This document shows, piece after piece, positions 63,020 to 64,000 of a stretch of 64,000 nucleotides of DNA. Both the position numbers and the translations under genes were made by a program. Origin of the DNA: Coprobacter fastidiosus (GTDB lineage Bacteria; Bacteroidota; Bacteroidia; Bacteroidales; Coprobacteraceae); assembly GCF_030296935.1 (NCBI RefSeq), contig NZ_AP028032.1, forward strand, positions 3,162,001-3,226,000, given 5' to 3'. How positions within the stretch are numbered: the first letter of the stretch is position 1; each line of letters opens with the position of its first letter. Under the pieces are notes generated by a model. That model ran no database searches. It was not told the DNA's origin and saw only the letters and a list, made by a program, of their open reading frames with translations.

Positions 63020-63138
63020 TCCCTGCAAAATACCTATGTGGCTTTGCAAAAAATAGAATGAAAAATATATTTTTAGTTGATCGATATGGTTAACAAATTG
63101 TATATCATTGATATAATATTGAAAAATACAAGGTAAAA

Positions 63139-64000
63139 ATGGCATTGATTATTCCGAAACAGTATAAATTGAAATTGCTTCCCGAAACCACCGAACAGGC
63201 GATAAAAACATTGAAGGTCAGTTTTCAGGAAAAATTGTCTAAATCATTAAACCTTCGTCGGGTAACAGCACCTTTGTTTGTATTAGCCGGAACAGGTATC
63301 AATGACGATCTTAATGGGCATGAAAGGGCTGTTACATTTCCAATTAAATGTATGGGAGACAGAAAGGCGGAGGTCGTACATTCCCTTGCCAAATGGAAAC
63401 GATTAAAGTTGGGGGCTTACGGAATTGCTCCGGGATATGGACTTTATACGGATATGAATGCGATCCGTTCGGATGAAGATTTGGACAATTTGCATTCTTT
63501 GTATGTAGATCAGTGGGATTGGGAACAGACGATTACCGAGCAAGATCGGAATTTAGATTATCTAAAGGATGTCGTTCGTAAAATTTATAATATTGTAAAA
63601 GAACTGGAGAGTCAGGTATATGCCGACTTTCCCCATATTACTCCTATATTGCCGGATAAAATTACTTTTATTCATGCCGAAGAGCTTTTGCAGATGTATC
63701 CGACTTTGTCTCCAAAAGACAGGGAAGCGAAAGCCGCACGGAAATATGGAGCGATATTTATTATCGGGATAGGAGGTAACCTCTCTAACGGAGAACCTCA
63801 CGACGGGCGTGCTCCGGACTATGATGATTGGATTTCCATGAATTCGGATGGATATAACGGATTGAATGGAGATATTATTTTATGGAACTCTATTTTAGAA
63901 TGTCCATTCGAACTTTCCTCTATGGGTATTCGTGTCGATCGTATAGCCTTGCGCCGACAGTTGGAAATTTGCGGTTGTCCCGAACGAGAGATGTTAGATT
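63139..64000 (+). CDS. asnA: Aspartate--ammonia ligase, cut by the window end
   Basis: 287 codons are visible of an expected 330-345. ALIIPKQYKLKLLPETTEQAIKTLKVSFQEKLSKSLNLRRVTAPLF, DLNGHERAV, VVHSLAKWKRLKLGAYG and NGEPHDGRAPDYDDW are those of AsnA, an aminoacyl-tRNA-synthetase-like enzyme making asparagine from aspartate, ammonia and ATP. The 3' end lies outside. It has a consensus promoter and an A-rich ribosome site (AAGGTAAAA). Confidence 0.96.
   Translation, partial: MALIIPKQYKLKLLPETTEQAIKTLKVSFQEKLSKSLNLRRVTAPLFVLAGTGINDDLNGHERAVTFPIKCMGDRKAEVVHSLAKWKRLKLGAYGIAPGYGLYTDMNAIRSDEDLDNLHSLYVDQWDWEQTITEQDRNLDYLKDVVRKIYNIVKELESQVYADFPHITPILPDKITFIHAEELLQMYPTLSPKDREAKAARKYGAIFIIGIGGNLSNGEPHDGRAPDYDDWISMNSDGYNGLNGDIILWNSILECPFELSSMGIRVDRIALRRQLEICGCPEREMLD

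Noticed and set aside
1-64000. CRISPR arrays
   Set aside because: No regularly spaced direct repeats or cas genes seen on reading through.

Overview
The window comes from a low-GC member of the Bacteroidales (phylum Bacteroidota). The evidence is a SusC/SusD pair with DUF4843 and PKD-like lipoproteins, PPi-dependent phosphofructokinase, ATP-dependent PEPCK, a sodium-pumping methylmalonyl-CoA decarboxylase operon, and many promoters of the Bacteroidota type (TAnnTTTG, often with TTG or TTTG about 19-22 bases upstream). C-terminal sorting-like domains and low GC would fit a Coprobacter or Barnesiellaceae-like genome, but I cannot fix the genus.

Layout. 1-5270 is chromosomal: pfp, a secreted barrel-type gene split by an in-frame stop, and the pair Fe-S scaffold / GGGtGRT protein. 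About 5142-17854 is a 12.7-kb integrated element lying in the 3' end of the GGGtGRT gene. It rebuilds the gene end on the left and leaves the displaced native 3' end (17712-17888) on the right. It carries an integrase, a short FimB-like recombinase, a ParB/DGQHR protein, RadC, a DUF3871 protein, small ORFs, a very structured intergenic region (13088-13839), an envelope cargo operon (two lipoproteins, a small membrane protein, a soluble protein and a catalytically dead FtsI-like protein), and a protein-kinase-like protein. No relaxase or conjugation gene is visible.

18630-32579 is a secretion/uptake locus: a leucine-rich-repeat protein, a Met-zincin metalloprotease, SusC, SusD, DUF4843 and PKD-like lipoproteins, and a YD-repeat-like protein. 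It probably digests and imports peptides or protein-derived ligands. 32960-41493 holds an acetyltransferase, a GtrA-family protein, dnaK, and the operon methylmalonyl-CoA epimerase / decarboxylase alpha / OadG-like with lamin-tail domain / biotin carrier / beta subunit, which couples propionate formation to sodium export. 41724-45062 holds a pentapeptide-repeat protein, a glycosyltransferase, a flippase and tRNA-Ser(GCU).

45558-50698 contains pckA and a hexuronate catabolic cluster (kdgK, eda, exuT-like transporter), all on the minus strand. 50864-57279 contains MlaF/MlaE lipid transport proteins, a likely 6S-like RNA, lptB, a CPBP protease, menA, and a fused AAA ATPase-DUF4435 (TOPRIM) gene resembling one-gene PARIS-type or OLD-type proteins. 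57405-64000 contains ribE, a nitroreductase, purM, hsp20, a secreted hypothetical protein, a NamZ-type muramidase (DUF1343), a DnaQ-like exonuclease, and asnA cut by the window edge.

Most unusual content: the gene-end-restoring integration, the dead FtsI paralogue, the 173-nt nested stem upstream of the cargo operon, two other RNA candidates (18329-18434, 52820-52952), and the AAA-DUF4435 fusion.
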